Below are positions 52,521 through 63,334 of a DNA stretch of 64,000 bases, one piece after another; the first letter of the stretch is position 1, and every line of letters starts with the position of its first letter. Position numbers and translations under genes: made by a program. The notes below the pieces were generated by a model. That model searched no databases. It saw only the letters and a list, made by a program, of their open reading frames with translations, and had not been told where the DNA came from. Origin of the DNA: Meta bourneti (taxonomy: Eukaryota; Arthropoda; Arachnida; Araneae; Tetragnathidae). The stretch lies in contig OW119932.1 in NCBI GenBank assembly GCA_933210815.1, positions 89,441,991 to 89,505,990 on the forward strand, written 5' to 3'.

Positions 52521-54329
52521 CTATTCGGAGTGATCAGTGGCTTCATGACTTTGTAAGTCTCTCTCTGATGTAAAACATTGGTGACATTTTTTACATTTAA
52601 AAGGATGGCGAGTGTTTTCATGTCTTCGTAAATTACGACCACTCTTAAATGTTGTGTTACACACTTGACACTCAAACGGTCTTTCTTCAGTATGGACAAT
52701 TGCGTGTTGTTTTAAGGTTGAACTTTGTGCAAACCCTCTATCACACACTGAGCACACAAAAGGTTTCTCTCCAGTATGGACCATTGCGTGTTGTTTTAAG
52801 CTTGAACTTTGTGAAAACCCTCTATCACAAACTGAGCACACAAAAGGTTTCTTTCCAGTATGGACCATTGCGTGTTGTTTTAAGTTTGAACTTTGTGAAA
52901 ACCCTCTATCACACACTGAGCACACAAAAGGTTTCTCTCCAGTGTGGACCCTTGCATGTTTTTCATAGTCGGATTTACATGAAAACCCTCTATCACAAAC
53001 TGAGCACACAAAAGGTTTCTCTCCAGTATGGACCATTGCGTGTTGTTTTAAGCTTGAACTTTGTGAAAACCCTCTATCACAAACTGAGCACACAAAAGGT
53101 TTCTTTCCAGTATGGACCATTGCGTGTTGTTTTAAGTTTGAACTTTGTGAAAACCCTCTATCACACACTGAGCACACAAAAGGTTTCTCTCCAGTGTGGA
53201 CCCTTGCATGTTTTTCATAGTCGGATTTACATGAAAACCCTCTATCACACACTGAGCACACAAAAGGTTTCTCTCCAGTGTGGAAACGTAGATGTGTCTC
53301 AAATTTCCAACGACAAAGAAATCTTTTTCCACAATAATTGCAAAAAAAATGTAGCGATTCTTTACTACCGTGCTTCTCCTTTTGATGTCGAATTAATGAA
53401 TTTTTTGTTGTATAGATTTTTCCGCACTCGGTGCAAACAATTTTACTCGCACTTGGGTCATGGTTATGGATCTCTTCTCTTAGACCATTGTTGGAACCAG
53501 AACTGGTTGCTGGCGTTTCGATATTTTTTGGGCTTGTTGGATTCCGGCTAGAGCAGGCAGCATTACCAATTGGTAGATCACCAAGACTTCGGCTATCGAA
53601 CCCTGTCCCAGCTGAATCTTGTCTACCCATCAAACTTTCTTCCTGTGCGTAAATGTGATCGAAAACATTTGTTTTGTTCTGGTCACATTCTTGTATGCTG
53701 TCCGTCGCTATTTGGCTTACAGGACATTGCATGCAGTCAGGATGTTCAAAATGTCTCTGATCAATGTTCCTGACCTCCAAGTTCGACGCATTCATTTGAT
53801 AAGACTCATTCAAGTTTGGAACACTAATCGGATCATATAGAACAGGTGCACTTGGATCGACATGGAACGTTCCAGGTGTAGACGGAATTGCCATTAAAAT
53901 AAACGTAGTAGACGGAATAAACATTTCAAACGCTCTATGTTCGGACCGAAAATACATGTTCGATTCTTGTACTTCGGATGAATGGTAAATTTGTGAAAGA
54001 AGGTTTTGTCCAAGAAGTTGACTCGTTGCACATTCGGAAGAGCTCTGGATCTCACTCGACTGCTCTGCCAGCCCCGAATTGTTCCATTCTTCGCCATGTC
54101 CTGCGAATGCTGGTGTTGAGTAATTGGGAACTCCGGATGGTGTTGCTTGTGTGCAGAATTGATTTGATGTTAAGAAGGTTTCACGTGGAAAAGCATGTTG
54201 GTTTGGCAGGGAGATATTTTCAAAGCCTGCGTATGAGCATACTTGATGTTCCGGAAGTTGAATGTTGGGAATTCCTTCAGAAATCGGAGTTGCATACTCT
54301 TCGGATGGAAAATTAAATTCATCGTCCAT
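52521..54329 (-). CDS. C2H2 zinc-finger protein 2 (eleven fingers)
   Basis: The protein has 602 residues in one exon, starting at the ATG at 54329 (MDDEFNFPSEEY). The 31 codons open upstream are hydrophobic and look like 5' UTR. The first ~290 residues are acidic/Ser/Asn-rich without a known domain. Eleven C2H2 fingers follow, joined mostly by TGEKPF or TGKKPF linkers. Fingers 3-5 are repeated almost exactly as fingers 6-8, from a 252-bp DNA duplication. The last two fingers are divergent. It is probably a nuclear DNA-binding regulator with unknown targets. The frame is intact. Confidence 0.9.
   Translation of the reverse strand: MDDEFNFPSEEYATPISEGIPNIQLPEHQVCSYAGFENISLPNQHAFPRETFLTSNQFCTQATPSGVPNYSTPAFAGHGEEWNNSGLAEQSSEIQSSSECATSQLLGQNLLSQIYHSSEVQESNMYFRSEHRAFEMFIPSTTFILMAIPSTPGTFHVDPSAPVLYDPISVPNLNESYQMNASNLEVRNIDQRHFEHPDCMQCPVSQIATDSIQECDQNKTNVFDHIYAQEESLMGRQDSAGTGFDSRSLGDLPIGNAACSSRNPTSPKNIETPATSSGSNNGLREEIHNHDPSASKIVCTECGKIYTTKNSLIRHQKEKHGSKESLHFFCNYCGKRFLCRWKFETHLRFHTGEKPFVCSVCDRGFSCKSDYEKHARVHTGEKPFVCSVCDRGFSQSSNLKQHAMVHTGKKPFVCSVCDRGFSQSSSLKQHAMVHTGEKPFVCSVCDRGFSCKSDYEKHARVHTGEKPFVCSVCDRGFSQSSNLKQHAMVHTGKKPFVCSVCDRGFSQSSSLKQHAMVHTGEKPFVCSVCDRGFAQSSTLKQHAIVHTEERPFECQVCNTTFKSGRNLRRHENTRHPFKCKKCHQCFTSERDLQSHEATDHSE
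52767..53270 (-). repeat. 252-bp tandem duplication inside zinc-finger gene 2
   Basis: Two consecutive 252-bp blocks, each coding three fingers, are nearly identical. For example CACACAAAAGG followed by TTTCTCTCCAGTGTGGACCC occurs at 52921 and 53173. Synonymous differences are almost absent. Confidence 0.85.
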
Positions 54330-54649
54330 TTTTACATATAAAAGTAAATGAAGTATAAAATCAAGAACAATCACAGCTGAAATTTGAAAAATGTCTAATA
54401 TCAACATTCGCAGCAGCGTCAAACTGAAGAATCTTTACTTCCATGGTTTATTTAAACTGTATTTGGTTGAGTGTGGATATCAATCGCTCCACTTCAGTTC
54501 ATTTTTAAACGGTGCTGCAGCGACTATGCTGGTTGGTTTTCGGAGTTTATGGCTCAGGTGACATATTTGGTCATGCTCTCCTATTGGAATCTGCAGTCTG
54601 AGAATTGCGTGTTCGAAACTGGACTCTATCCATTACCTTCGTGTTCGTG

Positions 54650-54867
54650 TGGCCAGGTGCACGTTAAACCTGTCGTTACCTCAAATGTCCTCAGGTTGGA
54701 GTGGAAGTTTGGAGAGGGGATCTATAGCTCAGGTATAAAACTTGTCATCTGATCGTGGTTCAAATTTTCGAGGCGTTGTCCTTCGAAATTTCTCTTCGGG
54801 ATTGATCGCGGATCGCCCCCCTAGCCCGTTGTACTGCTCCAGTGTGACATTAATTCAACTACCTTCT
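54650..54867 (+). mobile_element. SINE-A lacking the head
   Basis: It runs from GGCCAGGTGCACGTTAAACC to a TTAATTCAACTACC end and is diverged. Confidence 0.72.
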
Positions 54868-54909
54868 AAATTACTCAGTTAAGCACTCAGATTTGTCAGT
54901 GGAATGGTC

Positions 54910-54952
54910 GGTAGGTATTTTTTTAATGTCGCATTGAAGCAACACAACGACC
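54910..54952 (-). mobile_element. SINE-A tail fragment
   Basis: The reverse tail (GGTAGGTATTTTTTTAATG) is cut by the mini-element that follows. Confidence 0.6.
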
Positions 54953-54956
54953 TTAA

Positions 54957-55079
54957 CCCTTCTGGTGGTTCTCTCGATGAGTTATCGCATCATTACGAAA
55001 CAGAACTGATTTTGATCTCATTATCGTAAAAAGATAGGAAATATCTTGACGAGATATATCGTCGAAACAACTTGAAGGG
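54957..55079. mobile_element. TTAA-flanked palindromic mini-element (123 bp)
   Basis: It is flanked by TTAA on both sides (54953-54956 and 55080-55083). The ends are inverted: CCCTTC on the left and GAAGGG on the right. The interior has TGACGAGATATATCGTCG. This is a miniature piggyBac-type element by flank and end criteria. Confidence 0.6.
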
Positions 55080-55093
55080 TTAATTCCTCTGAC

Positions 55094-55199
55094 GAAAAGC
55101 GTGGTGTCCTAGGATCTTTCCCTTCTGTTTTGATCCCGGACCGTCGACAGTAGCCCTTTGTGTTGCTCCAGTGCGACGTTTATGAAATACCTTCCTACC
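55094..55199 (+). mobile_element. SINE-A 3' tail
   Basis: It runs from GCGTGGTGTCCTAGGATC to TACCTTCCTACC. Confidence 0.72.
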
Positions 55200-55720
55200 T
55201 CTCATGGAAATATCAACCCAATCTAAAAGAATCGCTAGATTGGATCTCAACTTTTATATCCGTGAAATCAGAGTTGTATCTTAGTACCACCATTGCAAAA
55301 TTCAAAAGCGAATAGATCAAATCCCATTAAACAAGTAGCGGAAAATTAAAAATCTTCACATTTAATCGCAATAACATCATGAAATTTATCTTTCCAAAAA
55401 AATATCTCAATTTACATATCAAAACCTCCATTAATACTTTCAAAATTAAAATCTAATTTCAGAAATGATTAACACACTATTCCAAGAATTCCGACACTTA
55501 AATGCTTACCAGATGCTTCAAAATCCATTGCTGGATGATCGGTAGTTCTTTTTTGCTTCAGAATTAATTACATTTTCACTGAAAAAGCCTTCGATATTTG
55601 CCAAGCAATAGACGAGTTAACAGTTCGAAATAGAAAATACGCTACTTTCTCCGACAGTCAATGTTCTAAAGGCGCTGACCAACGTTAACATTTTCCTAAG
55701 GTAAGTTCCTCTCCCAAAGT
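55200..55720. other. Intergenic, no gene seen
   Basis: Nothing is recognised here. Confidence 0.4.
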
Positions 55721-56040
55721 GGGCCGAGATGGCCCGGTTGGGAATTCGAAGGAGTAACGGACTAGCAACCGAAGGGTTGCGAGTTCGAATCCAGACAAAC
55801 ACCGTCGTGTACAAAGGGGGCTGGTGCACGTTAAATCTGTCATGGTCTGAAATGTCCTCACGTTGGCGTGGTGTGGAAGTTTGAAGAGTGGGGTGCCAAC
55901 TCAGGTGTTGCCTCGTCATCTGACCGTGGTTCAAAATTACGTGGTGTTGTCCTCGGTCTTTCCCTCTGGGATTGATCCAGGACCGTCACCAATAGCCTGT
56001 TGTGTTGCTCCAGTGTGGCGTTAACTGAAAATACTAATAC
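55721..56040 (+). mobile_element. SINE-A, full length
   Basis: The head (GATGGCCCGGTTGG), a short insert, the B box (GCGAGTTCGAATCC), the body and an AATACTAATACCAATACC tail are present. Confidence 0.85.
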
Positions 56041-56139
56041 CAATACCTCTCCCAAAGTAGTTCATTTTCCTTTCGAGGATTGATCTCGAACCGTAGATGA
56101 TCTTGCGCCGTAAAACCCCAAAATTCAATCCAATCCCAG

Positions 56140-56197
56140 GCTGTCGCCAATAACCCGTTGTGTTGCATTAGTACGACGTTAATTAAAATACCTACCT
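56140..56197 (+). mobile_element. SINE-A tail fragment preceded by SINE-C-type end
   Basis: GATCTTGCGCCGTAAAACCCC at about 56098 is followed by GCTGTCGCCAATAACCC and TACCTACC. Confidence 0.6.
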
Positions 56198-56219
56198 AAG
56201 TAGTTGTCCGTTTAAACTC

Positions 56220-56298
56220 GGAGCCGTGGTAGCCCGGTTGGAAAACTAACGGATTAGCGACCGGGTGTTACGATTCCGAATCCAAACAAAGACCGTAA
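56220..56298 (+). mobile_element. SINE-A head only
   Basis: The A box (GGTAGCCCGGTTGG) and B box (CGATTCCGAATCC) run to AAACAAAGACCGT. The body is absent. Confidence 0.7.
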
Positions 56299-56299
56299 G

Positions 56300-56905
56300 G
56301 GGTTTTTGTTAAAATTTAAAAAATGTTTTGTAGTAATTTTGTTCTTATTAGATTTTTTAATTTGTATAATTCTTTCTCGGGGATTGATTAATTTTTGTGA
56401 TTTCAGTTCGAAATTGATTCCGTTATGTTGAAGTTGTTGCTAATGCCTGTCATTTGGCCGCTAAGACATTAGGCGACGTGATCTCCAATATGGAGAGCGG
56501 GTTCAATGTCCGAATGCCGTTATGAAAGGTGCTTCGCTAAAAGCCATCCTACATGACAGCTGCATGACACGCAGTTACACATATTCTTGCACCTTTTTAC
56601 CTAATTGTATACGTGTATGTCCTTTTATCTTGTATTTATTGGTTTGTACCTTTTTTATACTATTCGATAATCCGAAACGATTTTCATTTATAAACGACCA
56701 TTGAAGTAGTGTAAAGGTTTTTTAACGTATTTCTGCTTCGCAGATCCTGCTGCAATTAAATTCAATAGTATCAACTAGTATCCTTCGTGGAGTTTAGAAG
56801 CAGGATAAAATAGAATTGCAATGAAAAAATTTAAAAGTATTTTTACTTATGGACATTCCAGGTCTTATAGAACATAATGAATTAAGAATGACATTTCCAA
56901 TTTCC
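56300..56905. other. Intergenic, no gene seen
   Basis: Nothing is recognised here. Confidence 0.4.
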
Positions 56906-56909
56906 GTCG

Positions 56910-57092
56910 ATTGGCGTGGTGTGGAAGTTTGGAGAGTGGGGTGCCAGCTCAGGTGTTGCCTCGTCATCTGACCGTGGTTCAAAATTACGTGGTGTTGTCC
57001 TCGGATCTTTCCCTTTGGGATTGATCCCGGACCGTCACCAATAGCCCATTGTGTTGCTCCAGTGTGACGTTAATTGAAATACCCCCCCAACC
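56910..57092 (+). mobile_element. SINE-A 3' part, C-tailed subfamily
   Basis: It runs from TTGGCGTGGTGTGGAAG to AATTGAAATACCCCCCC. It shares CACCAATAGCCCATTG and the C-rich tail with the copy at 59814. Confidence 0.8.
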
Positions 57093-57500
57093 CCAATTTC
57101 CGTCGGAGCCACAATGTAGAAAACAAGAAAAAGGAAATGAAATCGATGCGGGAAAAGTTCCCATTCTAAACCGCCAATTAAAATGTGGCCAATTTTGCCT
57201 GCCTGTGTTGTGGCATTGTACCTTAAAAAGAATCTGCCCTGTCATGATTGCAATTTCAATTTTTACTCAAGATGCGACTGCTGTAAGTCATTGGTTTAGA
57301 CATTACAGTAGGAACCTGCGTGTATAGGAGGTGAATGCTCAATTCCTGTAAACTCCAAAAGATATTTTGTTTTTTCTTTACAAAACATTCTGTTGATATA
57401 TGAATATCCTTTTTCTGACATAAGAAACATTGCTTAACACCGCTTGGCCAAAATCTATTTGTCTATTACTGGGGAAACGAAACGTTTCTGGTCTTATCGT
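57093..57500. other. Intergenic, no gene seen
   Basis: A 92-codon frame is open across the SINE end and flank. It has no recognisable content. Confidence 0.35.
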
Positions 57501-57502
57501 AA

Positions 57503-57696
57503 CACAGGGCAACACACAGGGTTATTGGTGACGATCTGGGGTCAATCCGGAAAGGAAAGATACTAGGATAACAACACGCAATTTTGACCACCGTCATATG
57601 ACAGTCACATCTGAGCAGGCACCCCACTCTGCAGACTTCCACACAAAGCCAACATGGGGACATTTGAGGAAATGGCAGATTTATCGTGCATCAGAT
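57503..57696 (-). mobile_element. SINE-A fragment
   Basis: The reverse body runs from AGGGCAACACACAGGG to ATTTATCGTGCATCAG and is diverged. Confidence 0.7.
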
Positions 57697-57699
57697 CAA

Positions 57700-58100
57700 A
57701 ATTAGGATTTCCCGAATTAAAATCTTCGCTATTCTGTTTCCATTACAGTGGTAGAAATTTACATCTTGGCTAAAAGGTTTTGCATTGTACCTTTTGAAAG
57801 TGCAGATTGCTGGAAAATGCGCCATAGCTCGTAACAGAACAAGTCGGGCTGGTTACACGAAAACATAGTCACTACACATTTGGAATCTGTCTGCCCGTCA
57901 CACCCCTGTAAACGGAAGTAGATAACCAATTTAAAGTGCCCATGCTATGCATGACGTGAAATGGTATTGTTATTTGTAGAATTTCCTTTTCAATTATTGT
58001 ACATAAGAAAAAATCCCACACATATTTCAAGCTATTTTAACCTGCTTTTACCAATAAAAACCTCGATACATTCGCAGAATGCGAGGTAAGGTACATTACT
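57700..58100. other. Intergenic, no gene seen
   Basis: Nothing is recognised here. Confidence 0.35.
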
Positions 58101-58101
58101 G

Positions 58102-58169
58102 AGGTAGGTAGTTAATTAACGTCGCAATAGAGCAACACAATGGGCTATGAAAAACGAAGGGAAAGATCC
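58102..58169 (-). mobile_element. SINE-A/LINE 3' tail
   Basis: GGTAGGTAGTTAATTAACG to GGGAAAGATCC is followed by unrelated sequence, not by a SINE body. Confidence 0.6.
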
Positions 58170-58590
58170 AACAACAATTGACAGAAATATTCAATAAATA
58201 GGTACAGCGACAGCATAGACTTTTGTAGTAAATGTTTTTGCGCGTTTTTCTATTGCGGCCAAAAATGTCACCGAGGATGAAGGTGTTTGTAAACACCCCA
58301 CTTTGGGGATCAAAGTACAAGAAATGAATGAATTGAATTTGTCTTCGGACAACTTTAAGATTAGAGGAAAATAACATTTTTTAAGACGTAGATTGTTTGC
58401 AAATACGATGAAAATTACCTAAGTTGAAAATTTCCTTTCCTACATTTTTCACCCATTTTATTCTCCCAATTAATATCCAACAATTTAAATTTATTGAAAA
58501 AATAAATAATTTTTTCCTCACATGAATTTTTAAATCAATTGAGAGCTAAATAAAGTTTAAAATCGGCTGGCAATATGTATTTAACCCCGA
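58170..58590. other. Intergenic, no gene seen
   Basis: It may include LINE 3' UTR upstream (minus) of the tail at 58102. No coding match is visible. Confidence 0.3.
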
Positions 58591-58596
58591 TTTCTC

Positions 58597-58812
58597 AACC
58601 TTCTTAGTGGTTGTACGACGAGATTTATCGTTTCTAGAAAAATACTGACCAGTTCTTGATGGAAGTGGTATCTCGTCACTAGAAGGAAATTGACCAGGAC
58701 GTGATCTCGTCATCATCAAGAAATCGGTACCATGACGAGTTATCTCGTCATTGGCACAATTTTTCAGATCGTGATGAGTGAGATATCTCGTCGAAACTGT
58801 TTTTACGGTTAA
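58597..58812. mobile_element. Palindromic mini-element (GACGAGATATC type)
   Basis: It contains several arms of the GACGAG..ATCTCGTC palindrome (58617, 58670, 58740, 58780). The left end is ACCTTCTTAGTGG and the right end runs into GGTTAAGG. It is diverged from the 54957 copy. Confidence 0.5.
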
Positions 58813-58819
58813 GGAAATT

Positions 58820-59165
58820 CAATAATGCTGTTATCCTGACAAAAATGAATGCAAAACAAATGATTAGCAACTCACTCATTTGAGGGTGTTGCGAAAGAAC
58901 ACCTTGAAATTTATTCACAAGAACAAAATGCAAAACGAATTGTTAAATAAAAAGATTTACTCTAATGATTTAAAGGAATATAAAAATCAAAAAACGGTAC
59001 ATCCAGATGCGACTGCCCTGTCCTGTATTTAAAATGCAAAATAAAAGCTACACTTGAATTCTCGAAGTTTACATGATAAGGAAATTTAAAGAAAATTCAA
59101 AAGGTCCAAAGAAATCTAACCACATTTAAACGAAGATTAAAAGAACATTCTAGAAGGAAAAATGT
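58820..59165. other. Intergenic, no gene seen
   Basis: Nothing is recognised here. Confidence 0.4.
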
Positions 59166-59167
59166 CG

Positions 59168-59346
59168 GGAGGTATTTCAATTAACGTCACACTGGAGCAA
59201 CACACCGGCTATTGGTGACGGACCGGGATCAATCCCAAAGGGAGAGATCCGAAGACAACACCACGTAATTTTTAACCACGGTCAGATGACGAGGCAACAC
59301 CGGAGCTGGCACCCCACTCTCCAAACTTCCACACCACGCCAACGTG
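59168..59346 (-). mobile_element. SINE-A, 5' truncated
   Basis: The tail and body run up to CACGCCAACGTGA. Confidence 0.8.
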
Positions 59347-59531
59347 AAAAATTTCGGGAAATGTAAGTTTAAACTTCGTGAGTTTGCCATAGTACCAAGA
59401 AAAAGGAGTTGCCAATGGCAACCTCAATCCCAACAAAAAGCACCCAAAAATTAGCCAAAAGTATTGCCGTAAAGTCATTATTCAACTGTACCATGTTTAA
59501 TTGTACTGATGCAATGCGTTCGGTAATAGTG

Positions 59532-59928
59532 AGGTAGTTAATTAACGTAGCACTGGAGCAACACAACGGGCTGTTGGAGAAGGTCCGGAATCAATTCATT
59601 AGGGAATGATCGATGACGACACCACGAAATTTTGAGCCACCATCAGATGACGTGTGTGAGAACCCCACTCTCTAAACTTCCACGCCACGTCAACGTGTGA
59701 ACATTAGAGACCACGACAGATTTAGCGTGCACCAGGCCCCTTTGAACACGACGGGTTCGATTCGAAATCGCCACCCTCCGGTCGCAGATCCGTTATTTTC
59801 CAACCGAGCCACGTCCTCGGATCTTTCCCTTTGGGATTGATCCCGGACCGTCACCAATAGCCCATTGTGTTGCTCCAGTGTGACGTTAATTGAAATACCC
59901 CCCCCCCCCCAACCGAGCCACCGCGGCC
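59532..59928 (-). mobile_element. SINE-A interrupted by a younger SINE-A
   Basis: The older copy runs from a GAGGTAGTTAATTAACG tail to its head. The head is split by the insertion at 59814-59910 and resumes as CCAACCGAGCCACCGCGG. Confidence 0.8.
59814..59910 (+). mobile_element. Young 5'-truncated SINE-A with target-site duplication
   Basis: The insert runs from CCTCGGATCTTTCCC to a run of C. CCAACCGAGCCAC occurs on both sides (about 59802 and 59910), a 13-base target-site duplication. Confidence 0.8.
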
Positions 59929-60086
59929 CTTGGGAATAAGCACTGCGAAAATGTGTGCCTAGGAGCACGAAAACGCTGAGGGAAATCTGAAACATCAGCT
60001 CTGGTACGACGAATTACCTGAGCAAATCGGACTTACAATGCACTTTAACCCTTCAGGGAATTTATTTGCAATATCTTAATTAATTT

Positions 60087-60159
60087 CGGGTTTGATCCCG
60101 GTCCGTCGCCTATAGCCCGTTTTGTTGCTATAGTGCGACGTTAATTAAAACACCTACCA
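60087..60159 (+). mobile_element. SINE-A/LINE 3' tail
   Basis: Only TTTGATCCCGGTCCGTCGCC to CACCTACC is present. Confidence 0.6.
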
Positions 60160-60233
60160 TTACTCTTTAAATGGGCTACCACGACCCTCAAGCTCTAGGC
60201 GAAAATCAGTTGAGTTTTGAATTATTTCGTGAA

Positions 60234-60264
<31 letters not shown>

Positions 60265-61115
60265 AAATTCCTTTAAATCTGTTCTGGGGTTTTTATGTTG
60301 TAAAGTTCAGATCAGGACAAGTTGAACCAAAAATTGTTTTCCGCCAATTAAAAAGACATGCAATAGTTATGAAGGATAAAGAAGAGCGAAATACACCAAA
60401 TTGAGTTTCTGTATTCGAACTGGTGCCTTGTACAACCTGCAGACAGATAGCGCCAACGGAAAGGATCGTTTCTTGAATTTTTGCCAGAGTATTTTCCGTA
60501 CTAAATATATTTCAAATTTCCAGATTCTGTAAATATAAACCTTAAATAACAAAAAAAATTACTTTTATTCGATTCCTCATGGAACTTAGTTGACTTTAAG
60601 TATTTCAATTCTACAGGCCTAGTCTTATTGTTCAAATGAAATGACTTTCAATAATGCGTATATAAACATTGAAATCGTTAAGTTAGCTAAGACACAGAAT
60701 GCATAAATGCACTGAGGGTAGACACTGGAATCGAACCTGTTCCTACTCGCAGGATGCTAGTTTCAATTGCAATATTTAGTCATAATATTCGTGCCAAGTA
60801 TTTTATGTATAGAGGCTATTGACAGTTATATCTTCAAGTTTTAACTCTAAAATTATAAATTACAATATTATTTTCAAACTTTCTCGTGAACAGTAATATG
60901 CATGAAACATTTGAATTTTACGTTGTTTAGCCTAGCGTTCAATTAAACTCAAATAACTTCGCTTAATTGTTTCATATAAAAGTAGTAGTTGAATAAAATT
61001 TTAAAGCGTAAATCACTTCTGAACTGCTGGTGAAATCCCTCCTGTGTTCACGTTCCTTTTTCTAAATTTAAATCTTAAGAATTTAACCTGTAAGAATTTA
61101 CTGTCACAACATTGA
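60160..61115. other. Intergenic with TA repeat and tRNA-like fragment
   Basis: A (TA)n run lies at 60234-60261. At about 60727-60765 the minus strand reads CTAGCATCC and GGTTCGATTCC, a B-box-like remnant. No gene is recognised. Confidence 0.4.
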
Positions 61116-61119
61116 AAAG

Positions 61120-61830
61120 GTGCCGATTCAAATCTCTTCTGCAAAGGAAAGAAACCCAATCAAAATTATTATGGAACCCAAGCCTTTTGAGAACAGCTCA
61201 AACCATGATGACTGCGCTGTTGGAGATGCGTTTGACAGTCAAAGACAAACCGAAATAGTTATGATGGTCCTAGGCCTTCAGTACGAACTCAACAAAACAC
61301 TCCATGGCACCAAGTAGTTCAAAGAACGACAGCCTGGAACACAATTCGGAACTTAACGTATCGAAAAACAAGAGATTGAAAGAATCCCGAGAGTTAAGGA
61401 ACCCATGTTGGCGCAGTTTTTTTTACAAGGAATTTATGACGAAATCAAAGTTAAAGTCGCATAGCCGATTTCACACTGGCGTGAAACTCTTCAAATGTCT
61501 AGAATGTGGACACTCATCTACGACGAAAGGGGAATTCAAATCAGCATCTATTAGTACATTTCAAAGTTAAATTTCTTTGTTTAATCTGTGACAAAACATT
61601 CCAACCGCGTTTCATTGAAGTACCATCTATCGAGTGCCCACTTTGCAATGAAAGATTTTGTTTGTGAAATCTGGGGAAAGGTTTTTACAAATTCAGACTG
61701 AGCAGCATATACTTATCCACACCGGTAGAAATCCTTACGAATGTAAAATGTGTTTTCAAAATTTTTCCAATACTTCGAATTTAAAGACACGAATGTATCC
61801 CTCTTTCAGTGACCATTCGATAGACTAGTT
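61120..61830 (+). pseudogene. Decayed C2H2 zinc-finger gene
   Basis: An open stretch from the ATG at 61120 stops at 61317. Overlapping frames then carry broken finger pieces: SKLKSHSRFHTGVKLFKCLE, CLICDKTFQ-like residues after a frameshift, and VCEIWGKVFTNSD, in which a Cys is replaced by Trp. At least two frameshifts and several stops occur. It probably derives from a single-exon gene like the two intact ones in the window. Confidence 0.7.
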
Positions 61831-61839
61831 TGGATTGAC

Positions 61840-63330
61840 ATTTAAAGAATAATGGAGGTTCTAAGATAACGTTTCTATGCGGAAAATTAAAACAGATCCT
61901 TTTTCAAAATTTTAAATTCTAAAATTAGATACCCATACAACTGAGTAAGTGGATTTATCAATTTGACCAGGTTCCAGTACTTGTCAAATTATTTTTATTG
62001 AAGTGTAATACAGATTTCATTATATAGTCCTATGTATCGTTTTAAATGTTTGTGAATTGATTCATTTTAATACTATTTTATTGCCAATTTATATTGCCAA
62101 TATATTTGATTGTTTAAATGAGAATTTAAGTTTAATAAATATATTTCATTCCAAATATTTGTTTTTCCATGTGGAAATTATGGAAAATTGTTTAGAAATA
62201 TTGTACATAACTTTTCGCGTGACAAATTTTCCCTTAAAATTATAAAATAAAAGATTATATAAAAGCAAATTAGATTGTATGTATAGAAGTAAAATCTACA
62301 TAGCATAAGAGTACCTGATTATCGGATTACGTTACAAATTTATTTTTTTAAGCTACCCATAAATAATAACGTATTCTGAAATTTCAATATCAAAATTTTG
62401 AAAGAAAGTGGATTATTTTCGGGCCACGGTGAAATGATCTTAATTTTGACTGCAATAATTTTAATTTAATCTTTGATTATGACAAAAAAGGACAGCGTCT
62501 GAGATCAAAAAGTGAAATGAATGGTTTGTTATAAATAAAAAGCTTGGTGTTGGTTAATATACTCTACGGTGTAAAACGGATTCTTAACTGCTTTGAATAA
62601 CTGAGATAACCAGGAGTTGAGCCCATATCCTGTTGATAAAGGTCCTAGCACTAGAAAGTCAGGTAATAGACAGACTTTTTATAGTTTTGAGTCCATGTCT
62701 GGGCAAACAAATGCATTTTTACGTGGTTCTCGTGCAGACAGTCGAGATACTGTAAGAAAACAAACTAGATACCCCTTTGCACTCAGGACTACAATACTAT
62801 GTAGGGTGATGACCACCTCTTCAAAAGGGTTTAAACACGGGTTCCAATCACTTAAAATATTCGTTGGATTATAATAAAATTTATTACAAGTACTAAATGT
62901 TAGCTCTTACAAACACCAGATACTCTTTAAGCACATGCTATTAAGCTTAATCATTATTTTTAAATCTTTTGATAAAATTGTAACTTTTAAATATAGAAAT
63001 CCATTCCACACTACAGTAGAAACTACTTTCTCTTTATTGTTCACCTTCATGCCCTACGAAACTGGTATTAATATTTTACAAGTACTCAGTATTAGCTTTA
63101 ACAATTATGTGTGATATTCTCTTACTTTACTTTAAGTACACGCGATTAAGCTTGAATGTTCTTTGAAATCTTTTAAAAAGATTAAACTTGGAGAGAGTAT
63201 TCCAAATTACAGTACAAAGTGCTTTCCACTAATCGCTCATCTTCAAACCTTCTGTACTTGATACAATGTTCCTTCCAACCCTCTCACCTATATGTAGGAT
63301 TAGTAAGAACGAAACTAGTGACTTGCAACA
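61840..63330. other. Intergenic, no gene seen
   Basis: This is AT-rich. Two loosely similar stretches near 62890-63030 and 63070-63200 (TTACAAGTACT...TTAAGC) suggest an old local duplication. Confidence 0.35.
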
Positions 63331-63334
63331 GGCA

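Noticed and set aside
52649..53551. 300-codon plus-strand ORF
   Set aside because: It is the antisense reading of the zinc-finger array. Its repeats mirror the finger period.
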